From Chitinophaga sancti (lineage in GTDB: Bacteria > Bacteroidota > Bacteroidia > Chitinophagales > Chitinophagaceae): a DNA stretch of 64,000 nucleotides. Both the position numbers and the translations under genes were made by a program. The notes beneath the pieces are model-generated. The model was not told the DNA's origin. It did no database searches and saw nothing but the letters and a program-made list of their open reading frames with translations. Numbering within the stretch: the stretch's first letter is position 1; every line of letters begins with the position of its first letter. Where the stretch lies: assembly GCF_034087045.1 (NCBI RefSeq), contig NZ_CP139247.1, forward strand, positions 8,148,001 to 8,212,000, given 5' to 3'. Shown piece by piece: positions 9,015 to 18,047 of the stretch.

Positions 9015-10331
9015 TTACCTGATCCCCAACTCTTTTTGAATCGCCTCCAATGACTTACCCTTCGTCTCTGGCATCATTTTCAGTATAAACAACAACTGCA
9101 ACAACATCATCACACTATAGAATACAAATGAGTAGAAACCGCCATGCTCACTGCCTTCCACAATGATCGGAAACGTCCAGGAAATGATCGCCGCCATAAT
9201 CCAATGTGTAAAACTACCCAGTGATCCCCCCTGTGAACGTACAGAATTCGGGAAGATCTCTGAAATAAACACCCAGATCACCGCACCCTGTGAGAAGGCA
9301 AAGAATGCAATAAACCCAATCAGGTAAATCAATACATTACTATTCGCAGCATGCGCATCCCTGAAAGCATAAGCCGTCAGCCCCAGGAAAACAATCATAC
9401 CTACTGACCCGATTAACATCAACGTCTTTCGACCAAATTTGTCAATCACCGTCATCGCCAGCATGGTAAACAGGAGATTCGCCGCACCAATGTACACAGG
9501 TTGCAAATAGGCTTTGCTTTCATCAAATCCTGCCATTTCAAATATGCGTGGTGCATAATACAGGATCGCATTGATACCTGACAACTGGTTGAACATCGCC
9601 AGCAATACCGCATACATCACAGGTTTCATATACCTGCGCTGGAACAGCTTTTCCTGGTGTGCCTGCACAGATTCTTTGATGGATTGTATCGCACCATTGA
9701 CATCCGTTTCCAGTAAACGGTTCATAATAGGAATCGCCTCTGCCTCCCGGTTGTTAAGGATCAGCCAGCGGGGACTCTCAGGTATAGAACGAAGCAAAAC
9801 CCAGAAGAGGGCAGAAGGAAACACCATTATTCCCAGCATCCAGCGCCATGCATGATCTCCTAAACCTATAAAGAGGAAATTAGTGAGATAAGCGATAAAG
9901 ATACCAGCTACAATGTTTAACTGAAACATACCTGCCAGCCTGCCCCTGAGATGTGCAGGCGCTATTTCAGAAATGTACATAGGCCCGACTACTGAGGAGG
10001 CCCCTACTGCAAATCCACTGGTAAAACGGAAGAATACAAACAGGAACCATGCAGAGACAGAAGCACAGCCAATAGACGAGATCACGAAAATAACGGCAAT
10101 AGTGAGCAAAACTTTTTTACGGCCATGATTGCGGGCCGGACCGCCTACAACCAATGAACCGATGACAGTACCGATCAGACTGGCGGCCACCGTGAAGCCA
10201 TGCCAGAATGAATCGAGTGACCATAATTGTTGGATGGTTTTTTCCGCACCTGAAATAACGGCTGTTTCAAAGCCGAAAAGAAAACCGCCAAGGGCGGCAA
10301 TCAGGGCGATACGTACAGGATAAGAAAGCAT
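9015..10331 (-). CDS. MFS sugar porter (XylE/GLUT type)
   Basis: About 438 residues from the ATG at 10331 (MLSYPVRIALIAALGG); the longer open frame to 10397 adds a segment unlike the family. Sugar-porter signatures are all there: GGFLFGFETAVISGA in TM1, GRKKVLL in the TM2-3 loop, PESPRWL after TM6, QLSGINAILYYAP in TM7, DKFGRKTL in the second half, and PETKGKSLE at the C-terminus. It imports a monosaccharide by proton symport across the inner membrane. It is last in a run of minus-strand carbohydrate genes, so it may take up sugars released by the GH95/GH43 enzymes. Confidence 0.93.
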   Translation of the reverse strand: MLSYPVRIALIAALGGFLFGFETAVISGAEKTIQQLWSLDSFWHGFTVAASLIGTVIGSLVVGGPARNHGRKKVLLTIAVIFVISSIGCASVSAWFLFVFFRFTSGFAVGASSVVGPMYISEIAPAHLRGRLAGMFQLNIVAGIFIAYLTNFLFIGLGDHAWRWMLGIMVFPSALFWVLLRSIPESPRWLILNNREAEAIPIMNRLLETDVNGAIQSIKESVQAHQEKLFQRRYMKPVMYAVLLAMFNQLSGINAILYYAPRIFEMAGFDESKAYLQPVYIGAANLLFTMLAMTVIDKFGRKTLMLIGSVGMIVFLGLTAYAFRDAHAANSNVLIYLIGFIAFFAFSQGAVIWVFISEIFPNSVRSQGGSLGSFTHWIMAAIISWTFPIIVEGSEHGGFYSFVFYSVMMLLQLLFILKMMPETKGKSLEAIQKELGIR

Positions 10332-10477
10332 ATTGGACAGAGTAACGTGGTTAAAAAAATAAATATAATATGCTTTTTTCGTAAAGAGAAATCCCAAACG
10401 ATTTCACCTTCTGTAAAAACGTTTGGGATCTCGTAATATGGCCCACGGCCCGGCTTTATCTGGCGGCCAGCCGGCTT

Positions 10478-11308
10478 TTATTTTGATAATTCATCAAATT
10501 CCTCTGCTGTCAATTCCACCTCAGCAGCTTTCAGATTCTCCTCCAAATGCGCTACTGACTTGGTTCCCGGAATCAGCAATATATTATCTGCCCGCTTCAG
10601 CAACCACGCCAATGCGATCTGCGCCGTTGTTGCCTGATGCTTATCAGCAATTGCCTTGATCTTGTCCGCCATTTTTTGCGGACCAGATGCCAGCGGGTAC
10701 CAGGGAATAAATGCCAGGTTCTGTTCCGTAGTATAATCCAGCACATCTTCCCACTTCCTTTCACCCAGGTTATACAGGTTCTGTACAGACACGATCGGCA
10801 GTATCTGCTGCACCTGTTTGATCTGGTCTATTGTCACTTCCGATAAACCTACATAACGGATCTTTCCTGCCTTTACCGCTTCTATCACCGGTTGCAACGT
10901 CTCTTCCACAGGCGTTTTCGGATCAATTCGGTGTAACTGCCACAAATCTATCGTATCTACTTTCAGCCTTTCCAGACTGCCTTCAATATTCTCCCGAATA
11001 AAATCAGGTTTACCATTCGGCACCCAGTTATCAGGACCCGGACGTACAAAACCACCTTTGGTAGCTATAACCAGGTCTGATTTATACGGATGCAGGGCAT
11101 CTGCAATCAGTGTTTCATTCGTCTTTGGACCATATGCTTCCGCTGTATCAATGAAATTTACACCACCTGCCACAGCCGCCTGCAATACCTTCTTTGCATT
11201 CTCACGGTCATCCACCTCTCCAAATACGCCCTTACCTGTAAGTTGCATACCACCATAACCAAGACGGTTTATTTCCAGTGTTCCTCCAAGTTTAAATGTT
11301 GTTGCCAT
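10478..11308 (-). CDS. Aldo/keto reductase
   Basis: 276 residues of the (beta/alpha)8 NADPH-dependent oxidoreductase family. The catalytic tetrad can be placed: Asp and Tyr in FIDTAEAYGP, Lys in VIATKGG, His in LWQLHRID. The late LLIPGTKSVAHLEENLKA segment is the cofactor-binding loop. It lies 22 bp after a second aldo/keto reductase gene, in the same direction. Substrate is not evident; YdbC/YajO-like relatives act on sugar aldehydes or pyridoxal. Confidence 0.93.
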   Translation of the reverse strand: MATTFKLGGTLEINRLGYGGMQLTGKGVFGEVDDRENAKKVLQAAVAGGVNFIDTAEAYGPKTNETLIADALHPYKSDLVIATKGGFVRPGPDNWVPNGKPDFIRENIEGSLERLKVDTIDLWQLHRIDPKTPVEETLQPVIEAVKAGKIRYVGLSEVTIDQIKQVQQILPIVSVQNLYNLGERKWEDVLDYTTEQNLAFIPWYPLASGPQKMADKIKAIADKHQATTAQIALAWLLKRADNILLIPGTKSVAHLEENLKAAEVELTAEEFDELSK

Positions 11309-11330
11309 TTTTACGTGCTTTTAATTTGGG

Positions 11331-12311
11331 TTAATTATTCGCCATTTTCTCCTGTATTTCCGTATACCTGGCGCCGGTATCCGGATACTTTTTCAGTAAT
11401 GCCTCCAGTGCAGACAGGTCCTCAGTTGTGAGATCCAGGTCTACTGCTGCTGCATTTTCCTCCAGGTACTTCCGCTTCTTTGTACCGGGAATCGGGATGA
11501 TGTTCGCTCCCTGTGCCAGTACCCATGCCAGTGCCAGCTGTGCAGGCGTCGCGTTTTTACCAGCAGCTAATGCTGCAAAACCGCCTGCCAGCTTCGCATT
11601 GTTATCCGCATATTCCTGTTGATAACGGGGAATACCTTTGCGGAAATCACCTTCCGGCAGTGTACTTACATCCAGGGTATTAGTAACCAGCCCCCTGGCC
11701 AGTGGACTGAATGGCACAAAAGTGATGCCCAGCTCCTGGCAGAGCGGCAGGATCTCCTTTTCCACATTTCTCGTGAGTAAAGAGTATTCACTCTGCAAAG
11801 CAGTAACTGGGTGTACTGCATGGGCTTTGCGGATAGAAGCAGGAGAAGCTTCGGAAAGACCAATGTACTTTACCTTTCCTTCTTTCACCAGTTCAGCCAT
11901 TGCCCCTACCGTTTCCTCAATGGGAACATTGGGATCTACTCTATGTGCATAATAAAGGTCAATATGATCTACCTGCAGGCGTTGCAGACTCTTCTCTACA
12001 GCAGTTTTCATGTAAGCCGGCGAACCGTCGAAAACCTGTTTACCATGACCCAGCGATTTAAAGCCAAACTTGGTGGCGATAAATATCTTGTCGCGGTTGG
12101 GTACCAATACCTGGGAAATGAGTTTCTCATTCTCTCCATCACCATATACATCCGCAGTATCCCAGAAATTGATACCCAGTTCAAGTGCGCGGTGTAAAGT
12201 TGCGATTGATTCTTTGTCATCGGGAACACCATATGATTGGCTCATTCCCATGCAGCCCAGTCCGATAGCAGATAATGATTCTCCTGTAGTGCCTAGTTTC
12301 CTGTATTTCAT
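11331..12311 (-). CDS. Aldo/keto reductase (YajO/PLP-reductase-like group)
   Basis: About 326 residues starting at 12311 ([11 protein letters not shown]), the canonical beginning for the family; an ATG at 12317 adds two residues. The reported longer frame would run through a terminator hairpin at 12346-12382, so it is rejected. Tetrad: Asp/Tyr in [14 protein letters not shown], Lys in IATKFG, His in LYYAHRVDP. The cofactor loop [18 protein letters not shown] is intact. It is the first gene of a pair of reductases with overlapping roles. Confidence 0.93.
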   Translation of the reverse strand: MKYRKLGTTGESLSAIGLGCMGMSQSYGVPDDKESIATLHRALELGINFWDTADVYGDGENEKLISQVLVPNRDKIFIATKFGFKSLGHGKQVFDGSPAYMKTAVEKSLQRLQVDHIDLYYAHRVDPNVPIEETVGAMAELVKEGKVKYIGLSEASPASIRKAHAVHPVTALQSEYSLLTRNVEKEILPLCQELGITFVPFSPLARGLVTNTLDVSTLPEGDFRKGIPRYQQEYADNNAKLAGGFAALAAGKNATPAQLALAWVLAQGANIIPIPGTKKRKYLEENAAAVDLDLTTEDLSALEALLKKYPDTGARYTEIQEKMANN

Positions 12312-12345
12312 TGTCATTAATTTTGGAGTTATACAAAATAAAAGC

Positions 12346-12382
12346 AAAATAGGATGCACTCTTTTTGAATGCATCCTATTTT
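12346..12382. terminator. Terminator hairpin between GH43 and aldo/keto reductase genes
   Basis: Perfect 13-bp stem, AAAATAGGATGCA at 12346-12358 against 12370-12382, loop 11 nt, T/A-rich on both sides. It ends the glycosidase transcript on the minus strand and separates it from the reductases. Confidence 0.8.
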
Positions 12383-12492
12383 TAAAGATAGTACGAAAAT
12401 CATCTCCGGCTTAGACAGAAGCTCTTTATAAGAAGTTGGTTTTCTTAAGTGGCCATGCAGCCGGCTTATTGAGTTAGTGAACTGGAACCAAC

Positions 12493-13419
12493 TTATTGTG
12501 TTAGTAAATTGCCGAACTCTTTCTCTGTCACCGTAAAGATCGTTCCATGCCTGATCCCTTTCGGTAAACTGACCTGGTCTGAAACATCTTTCCACACCTT
12601 CCCATCTGTAGAGCTGATCGCCCCATATTTATGCTCTGTATACTTATCAAAATAGATCAGCCAGGTGTTCCCGATCTGCATCGTAGTAGGCCCCTCTGCC
12701 CAGTATTTACCTGTAATAGAAGGCCCTGCCTTGGTATACGGTCCTGTTAGTTTACTACTATATGCCACACGCAGGTATTTGGCAGGTGGTTCAATAGTCT
12801 CATCTTTCATCACCATCATATACTTTGAACCGTCTTTTACAATCGTTGCATCAATTACATTAAAACCCGGATCATATAACAATTTAGTAGCCGAATACTT
12901 TTTAAAATCTTTAGTAGTCACATAATACATGCGGTGATTATACCCACTCTCTTTCGCTGCCGCTGTTTCTTTATACTGACCTGAAATAGTCGTGGCCCAG
13001 TAAATCATATACGTCTTTGAGGCCGCATCATACGTGATCTCCGGCGCCCAGCAGTTCCTCGCACTATCTTCTTTCGCCATCACAGGTATAAACTCCTGCT
13101 CAGACCAGTGAACCAGATCTTTTGACGAAGCATAGCCAATGCCTTTATCATTCCAGCTCACTGTCCATACCATGTGAAACAACCCATCTCCTCCCCTGAT
13201 GATACAGGGATCCCGCATCAGTTTATCCTTACTTACCAACGGTGTTAAAAAAGAAGAATCACCCTTTAATGCCGACCATTTATAACCATCTTTGCTGTAT
13301 GCAAGATGCAACCCATCTTCACCATTTCCCTTGAAATATGCGAACAGGTATACGTTTTGAGACATGCCGGTGAGTGCCTGCAGCATGCAAAGGCATGATA
13401 GTAATGTACGTTTGACCAT
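12493..13419 (-). CDS. Secreted glycoside hydrolase family 43-like enzyme
   Basis: 308 residues with a signal peptide (TLLSCLCMLQALTGMSQ). The five-bladed propeller pattern of GH43 is suggested by repeated LHLAYSKDGYKWS, VWTVSWNDKGIGYASSKDL and YSSKLTGPYTKA segments. Candidate catalytic carboxylates lie in MRDPCII (Asp), WAPEITYD and AEGPTTM (Glu). GH43 enzymes remove arabinofuranose or xylose side chains from plant polysaccharides. It follows GH95 by 17 bp, so the two are cotranscribed and act on the same glycan. Confidence 0.85.
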   Translation of the reverse strand: MVKRTLLSCLCMLQALTGMSQNVYLFAYFKGNGEDGLHLAYSKDGYKWSALKGDSSFLTPLVSKDKLMRDPCIIRGGDGLFHMVWTVSWNDKGIGYASSKDLVHWSEQEFIPVMAKEDSARNCWAPEITYDAASKTYMIYWATTISGQYKETAAAKESGYNHRMYYVTTKDFKKYSATKLLYDPGFNVIDATIVKDGSKYMMVMKDETIEPPAKYLRVAYSSKLTGPYTKAGPSITGKYWAEGPTTMQIGNTWLIYFDKYTEHKYGAISSTDGKVWKDVSDQVSLPKGIRHGTIFTVTEKEFGNLLTQ

Positions 13420-13436
13420 AATAGAAAAATAAGCAA

Positions 13437-15869
13437 TTAATTTGTAAGTACATACGTTTTGCCCTTTTGTGTCGGCAAATCATATAGTTGTGTAGATGAA
13501 ATCTGCATAGGCGAAACCTTCGTGGCATTTTTTACAATCGGCTGTGCAATCTCCACTACCTCGTAAAATGGATTCGGGTTTTCCCCATTCGCTGTCACCA
13601 AACCCTTTCCCTTCAAAGCATTCGGCACTCGGATCCGGCAATTACCACCTAGGGTTGACAATATCTTCAGCTTCACCACTTTCCCATCTTTCCACTCCAA
13701 CGCTGTAATGGTAAACCCACCCCTCGCCCTCAATCCATTCACATGGCCCTGCTTCCACTCCACCGGCAATGCGGGCAATAGCTGTATCGCCCCATCATGA
13801 CTCTGCATCAGCATTTCCGTAATACCTGAGGTACAACCAAAATTACCGTCAATCTGGAAAGGTGCATGCGCATCAAACAGGTTGGTATAAGTACCCCCAC
13901 CATGCTCCCCTACGGGTGACAACTGGTTTCTGATCAATTGCAATGCATGCGCACTATTCTGCAATCTCGCCCACCAGTTTACCTTCCAGCCCATACTCCA
14001 ACCGGTGGATACGTCTCCCCTTTCCAGCAAAGTAGTATTTGCGGCACTATACAATTCAGGATGCCTGTAAGGAGAAATCTGGGCAGCAGGAAACAACCCA
14101 TATAAATGAGAAATATGCCTGTGATGATCCTCCGGATTATCCAGGTCTTCCATCCATTCCTGCAACTGGCCATACTGCCCCACCTGCATAGGTGGCAGCT
14201 TACGTCTCACCATTTGTAAAGTATCGGTAAAAGCAGCATCCAGCTTCAATATAGTCGCAGCACGGATCGCTGCACTCAATGCATCAAATACAATCTGGTT
14301 ATCCATCGTACACCCTGCATCAAAAGATACACCCGGTCTGATCTTCGGCGCATTCTCAGGCGAAGTACCGGGATTGATCACCAGCCAGTGATGTACAGGA
14401 TCCTCCACCAGGTCATCTACAAAAAACAAAGCGGCTCCCTTTATTGCAGGATATACATCCCGCAAATAAACAGTATCACCATTGTATAAAAAACGATCCC
14501 AGAGGTGCTGACTCAACCACGCTCCTCCCATACTCCACACACCCCAGAATATTCTGTCTACAGGCCCTGTAATCCTCCACAGATCAGTGTTATGATGCGC
14601 TACCCATCCCCGCGCACCATACATAGTCCGCGCAGTATGCTGCCCTGTGACAGACAGTTCCTTCACCATTTGAATCAATGGCGTATGCATCTCCGGCAGA
14701 TTATCTTTTTCTGCCGGCCAGTAATTCATTTCAGTATTGATATTGATCGTGTACTTGCTGTCCCATGGCGGCCGCATTTCCGCATTCCAGATGCCCTGCA
14801 GGTTAGCAGGTTGTCCACCAGGTTGTGAACAGGAAATGAGCAGATAACGTCCAAACTGGAAATACAATGCTACAAACTGCGGATCGTAAGTATGCGCGAA
14901 GTTTTTCAACCTTACATCAGTCGGCTCATTCGCCGCTGGCGATGTACCCAGGTCAATTGAGACCCTGCTAAAATAATGTTGATAAGCTGCTACATGCTCC
15001 TGCAATAACGCCGGAAATCCTTTAGTACTGGCGTGTTTCAGATAAACACCTGCTTTCGCTACCGCATCCCCGCTGATATCATTGTAGTTGATATAGTTGG
15101 TCGCAATAGAGATATAAATCAACGCCGTCGTTGCGCCGCTGACTGTGATAGCCGTATCATTCGCTGTGAGTTTTCCATTGGTCACAATCTTTGAGATCCC
15201 ATAGAACACGACCTTTCCTTCTACGCCTTCATGACTATTGGTAATACCATGAATGGTCAGGGTATCGCCCCCTGCTTTGACAGGTGCATTTGGCTGTAAT
15301 GTGGATAAGTATGCACTGAATGACAGACTACCTGCCTTACTACTGCTCAGTTGTACGACAATCGCCTGTGCTGGTACGCTGGCAAAGACTTCGCGGGTAT
15401 AGGTCACACCATTTACGGTATAACGTGTAGTAGCTACAGCACGATCCAGATCCAGCTCCCTGTAATAACCGGTAAACTGGTCATGACCGGGAAAGGTTAA
15501 ATTCAGATTGCCTACTGGCTGAAACATTTGCCCACTGCTGGTTTTGCATTGCATTTTTTCAGCAGCAAGGTCCTGTGCTTCTTTTTGCTTACCTTCAAAA
15601 ATCAATCGCCTGATGGCTGGCAATGCAGCCAAAGCATCGGGGTTGTCGTTGTTGTTCGGACTGCCTGTCCATACAGTTGATTCGTTGAGCTGAATGATTT
15701 CATGAGCAGGATTGCCATAGACCATTCCACCCAGACGACCATTGCCGACAGGTAAGGCAGCTGTCCATACATTTCCGGCTGGTTGACGATACCAGAGTTT
15801 GAGACCAGGTTGCTGGGCAAAGGTTTGTAAGGCGAACAGACTGCTGAGTAGCAGAAATAGTTTTTTCAT
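13437..15869 (-). CDS. Secreted glycoside hydrolase family 95 (alpha-L-fucosidase/galactosidase type)
   Basis: 810 residues with a signal peptide (KKLFLLLSSLFALQTFAQ), the standard length for GH95. N-terminal beta-sandwich (LKLWYRQPAGNVWTAALPVG, NESTVWTGSP), then an (alpha/alpha)6 barrel. Family catalytic elements can be placed: Asn-x-Asn in INTEMNYWP (about residue 377), Glu in NPGTSPEN (about 505) and Asp in QIDGNFGC (about 673). GH95 enzymes are inverting 1,2-alpha-L-fucosidases, with some alpha-L-galactosidases. Its partners point to side-chain removal from a plant cell-wall glycan such as xyloglucan or pectin. Confidence 0.94.
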   Translation of the reverse strand: MKKLFLLLSSLFALQTFAQQPGLKLWYRQPAGNVWTAALPVGNGRLGGMVYGNPAHEIIQLNESTVWTGSPNNNDNPDALAALPAIRRLIFEGKQKEAQDLAAEKMQCKTSSGQMFQPVGNLNLTFPGHDQFTGYYRELDLDRAVATTRYTVNGVTYTREVFASVPAQAIVVQLSSSKAGSLSFSAYLSTLQPNAPVKAGGDTLTIHGITNSHEGVEGKVVFYGISKIVTNGKLTANDTAITVSGATTALIYISIATNYINYNDISGDAVAKAGVYLKHASTKGFPALLQEHVAAYQHYFSRVSIDLGTSPAANEPTDVRLKNFAHTYDPQFVALYFQFGRYLLISCSQPGGQPANLQGIWNAEMRPPWDSKYTININTEMNYWPAEKDNLPEMHTPLIQMVKELSVTGQHTARTMYGARGWVAHHNTDLWRITGPVDRIFWGVWSMGGAWLSQHLWDRFLYNGDTVYLRDVYPAIKGAALFFVDDLVEDPVHHWLVINPGTSPENAPKIRPGVSFDAGCTMDNQIVFDALSAAIRAATILKLDAAFTDTLQMVRRKLPPMQVGQYGQLQEWMEDLDNPEDHHRHISHLYGLFPAAQISPYRHPELYSAANTTLLERGDVSTGWSMGWKVNWWARLQNSAHALQLIRNQLSPVGEHGGGTYTNLFDAHAPFQIDGNFGCTSGITEMLMQSHDGAIQLLPALPVEWKQGHVNGLRARGGFTITALEWKDGKVVKLKILSTLGGNCRIRVPNALKGKGLVTANGENPNPFYEVVEIAQPIVKNATKVSPMQISSTQLYDLPTQKGKTYVLTN

Positions 15870-15991
15870 AACGCATGGATATGCGTATAAAAATAACCCA
15901 TATTGTCAAAATGACAATATAAAAAGGATGAACGTCAACAATATCAATAAGCCGCCTTCATTTTTCGCACGAAATAAAGACAGACCTTTAT

Positions 15992-17539
15992 CTATTTAGA
16001 CAATTCATCAATCAATACCACATCCCAGGGCGCCAGGTTCTTCTCTATATACAACACACCGGCTGCACTGGATAAAACCTGCTCTTCATTCAACCCATTG
16101 GCTACCTGTTTCATTACTTCCACCTGGTCTCTGTTCAATGGCTCCGGACTACCGGCCTTCGTCCATTGAAAGATGGCATTACCATCTTCTTTTGACAAGA
16201 TATCCACATTGAAACGGGCATCAGGATGCATATTTTGAATCTTGAATGAATATAATTTTGTCTCTCCCTTTGACATCATTGCAGTCACTGCTGCCCTATC
16301 TCCTCCAGATACGCCGGTTGTCACTGTCACAGGAATATTATAAAGAATGGCGCTGATCTTCTTTGAATCTTTATGACGGGTCACGACTATGCCATCTTTA
16401 TTATACAACAACTCTTCGCCCAGCGCATTTAACATACGATAAGCATGGAATGCTGGTTTTGCAATACCATTGGCATTCATCAAGCCCTGACCGCCATGGA
16501 AAGTATCTTTGAGCTCCTCAGGTCCGTCTATGAATGAACTATAGAACACACCATTCACTAATCCAACAGCATCCACATTCTCTTTCACGATAAAAGCCGC
16601 TGCTGGCAAATCGTCACGCACCGCATCAGAAGCTATGGGGCTGGTGCTCCACCTGGTCACAAAGATTTCTGCCTGTGGAAAATTTCTGATCACCGTACCA
16701 CGCAATGCTGTCAGATCCTTTGCCGTAGCGCCTAATTCACGGGGCTTACCAGCACTGTCTGATGGATATGGATGCGCTGTCACGAAATCAACTGCCAGTT
16801 GTTCCTGTCTGCAATAGCCCAGGAATTCATCCAGCCATGCCCCCTGTGTATCGCCAGAAAGCCCGCTGGTAGCAGGGCCGCCCACTTTAACTTTAGGCAC
16901 TACCGCCTTCATGGCGGTTACGGTTGTTTTGTATAAAGTAAAATATTGTGTTTTGGTTCCATCCCAGAATGTACGCAGATCCGGTTCATTCCATGCTTCG
17001 AAATACCATTTATTCACTTCCTCTTCACCATACTTGCCCACAATGTGTTTGGTAAATTCTGTGATAAGGTCATTCCATTTTGTAAAATCTGTAGGTGGCA
17101 CTACCCTTGCTTTCCAGCTGAACTGGGTAGCATCGCTGCCGGCGATATCTTTTGGAAAGAAGCTGAATGCAATAAATGGCTTCACACCCGCTTTGAGCGT
17201 TTTATCAAGCAGGTCGTCTACCAGGGTCCAGTTATACAGCCCCCCGTTATACACCCCCATGTCATCGTGAAAAATGCCTGTGAAACGTGCATACTTAAAG
17301 CCACAGGCTTTGGCCGCCACCGAAAGCTGGTCCCCCCAGACTGGTCTTGAAGCATCATTGGCCCTGCCGGCGCCAACCCCTTTGTTCCAGTGTGGTTCAA
17401 AGAATTTTCCAGGATTCTTAGCATCGATAATAAACGGAGGTTGTTCTTCCCATAATGCCATGCTTTTCACAGTTCCGGGCAAGACTGCACTGCCTGCTAC
17501 AGTGATCAATGCCTGCTTTAAAAAATTTCTTCTTTCCAT
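15992..17539 (-). CDS. GH39-like secreted glycosidase with altered nucleophile site
   Basis: 515 residues from the ATG at 17539 (MERRNFLKQALITVAGSAVL), which begins a twin-arginine-like signal; the frame is open to 17584. The fold and motifs are those of GH39 (xylosidase/iduronidase type): GFKYARFTGIFHDDMGVYN, and the acid/base Glu in YFEAWNEPDLRTFW. At the place where GH39 enzymes carry the nucleophile Glu in a TEW/TEF-x-TS motif, this protein reads VTRWSTSP, with Arg at residue 296 (codon at 16652-16654). A C-terminal beta domain follows. It heads the GH39-GH95-GH43 cluster and might be a binding or inactive relative. Confidence 0.82.
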   Translation of the reverse strand: MERRNFLKQALITVAGSAVLPGTVKSMALWEEQPPFIIDAKNPGKFFEPHWNKGVGAGRANDASRPVWGDQLSVAAKACGFKYARFTGIFHDDMGVYNGGLYNWTLVDDLLDKTLKAGVKPFIAFSFFPKDIAGSDATQFSWKARVVPPTDFTKWNDLITEFTKHIVGKYGEEEVNKWYFEAWNEPDLRTFWDGTKTQYFTLYKTTVTAMKAVVPKVKVGGPATSGLSGDTQGAWLDEFLGYCRQEQLAVDFVTAHPYPSDSAGKPRELGATAKDLTALRGTVIRNFPQAEIFVTRWSTSPIASDAVRDDLPAAAFIVKENVDAVGLVNGVFYSSFIDGPEELKDTFHGGQGLMNANGIAKPAFHAYRMLNALGEELLYNKDGIVVTRHKDSKKISAILYNIPVTVTTGVSGGDRAAVTAMMSKGETKLYSFKIQNMHPDARFNVDILSKEDGNAIFQWTKAGSPEPLNRDQVEVMKQVANGLNEEQVLSSAAGVLYIEKNLAPWDVVLIDELSK

Positions 17540-18047
17540 ACGAATAGGGTTCTTTAGTGCTTTGGTCCCCCTGGTTGTGGCCATAGTTTTTCATGGGAAT
17601 GCTGTTGGCGGCCGGGGTTCCAGTTCTATATTGCTTAATATATAATGATACTAAAGCCAATATGATATTAAATATACAGCTTTTTATTTACCACACAAGG
17701 GGCTTCACAAAATATTGGTTACTACTGTAATATGATAAATTATATTATTAAGTTATGACAGGTTAGGGCATAGAATGGTTAAAATAATATTATTAGGAAT
17801 AAGGGAGGTTATTTACTGGTTTAAGTACTTTCTCTTTTAAAGCAGGGCGCCTGCCAGCAGGTGATCCAGTTCAATATTATTGTCTTCATCCAGGCCTGCC
17901 GGCAGTGGAAATATTTTAAATCATTCTATTCATCCAGGCCCCGGCCCCCCACGCATTCCTACTGCCGCCTTCCGCAAAGTGCATGGCATATTGCCAGCCA
18001 GCCTGAAAAATTAACAACGTGGTGTAATTTTTGCCGCTTGTATTCGC
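17540..18047. other. Divergent intergenic region, no gene seen
   Basis: About 508 bp between the GH39-like gene (minus) and the ABC exporter (plus). It must carry both promoters. Short CTGCCGGCAG-type dyads occur near 17890-17910, but I see no long hairpin, RNA gene or clear promoter. A near match TAATTTTTG lies just before the ABC start. Confidence 0.4.

Noticed and set aside
12312..12374. Longer start of the aldo/keto reductase
   Set aside because: It would translate a perfect terminator hairpin; the canonical family start is at 12311.
15992..17539. GH39-like gene as a frameshifted pseudogene
   Set aside because: The frame is intact with signal, catalytic domain and C-terminal domain; only the nucleophile position differs.
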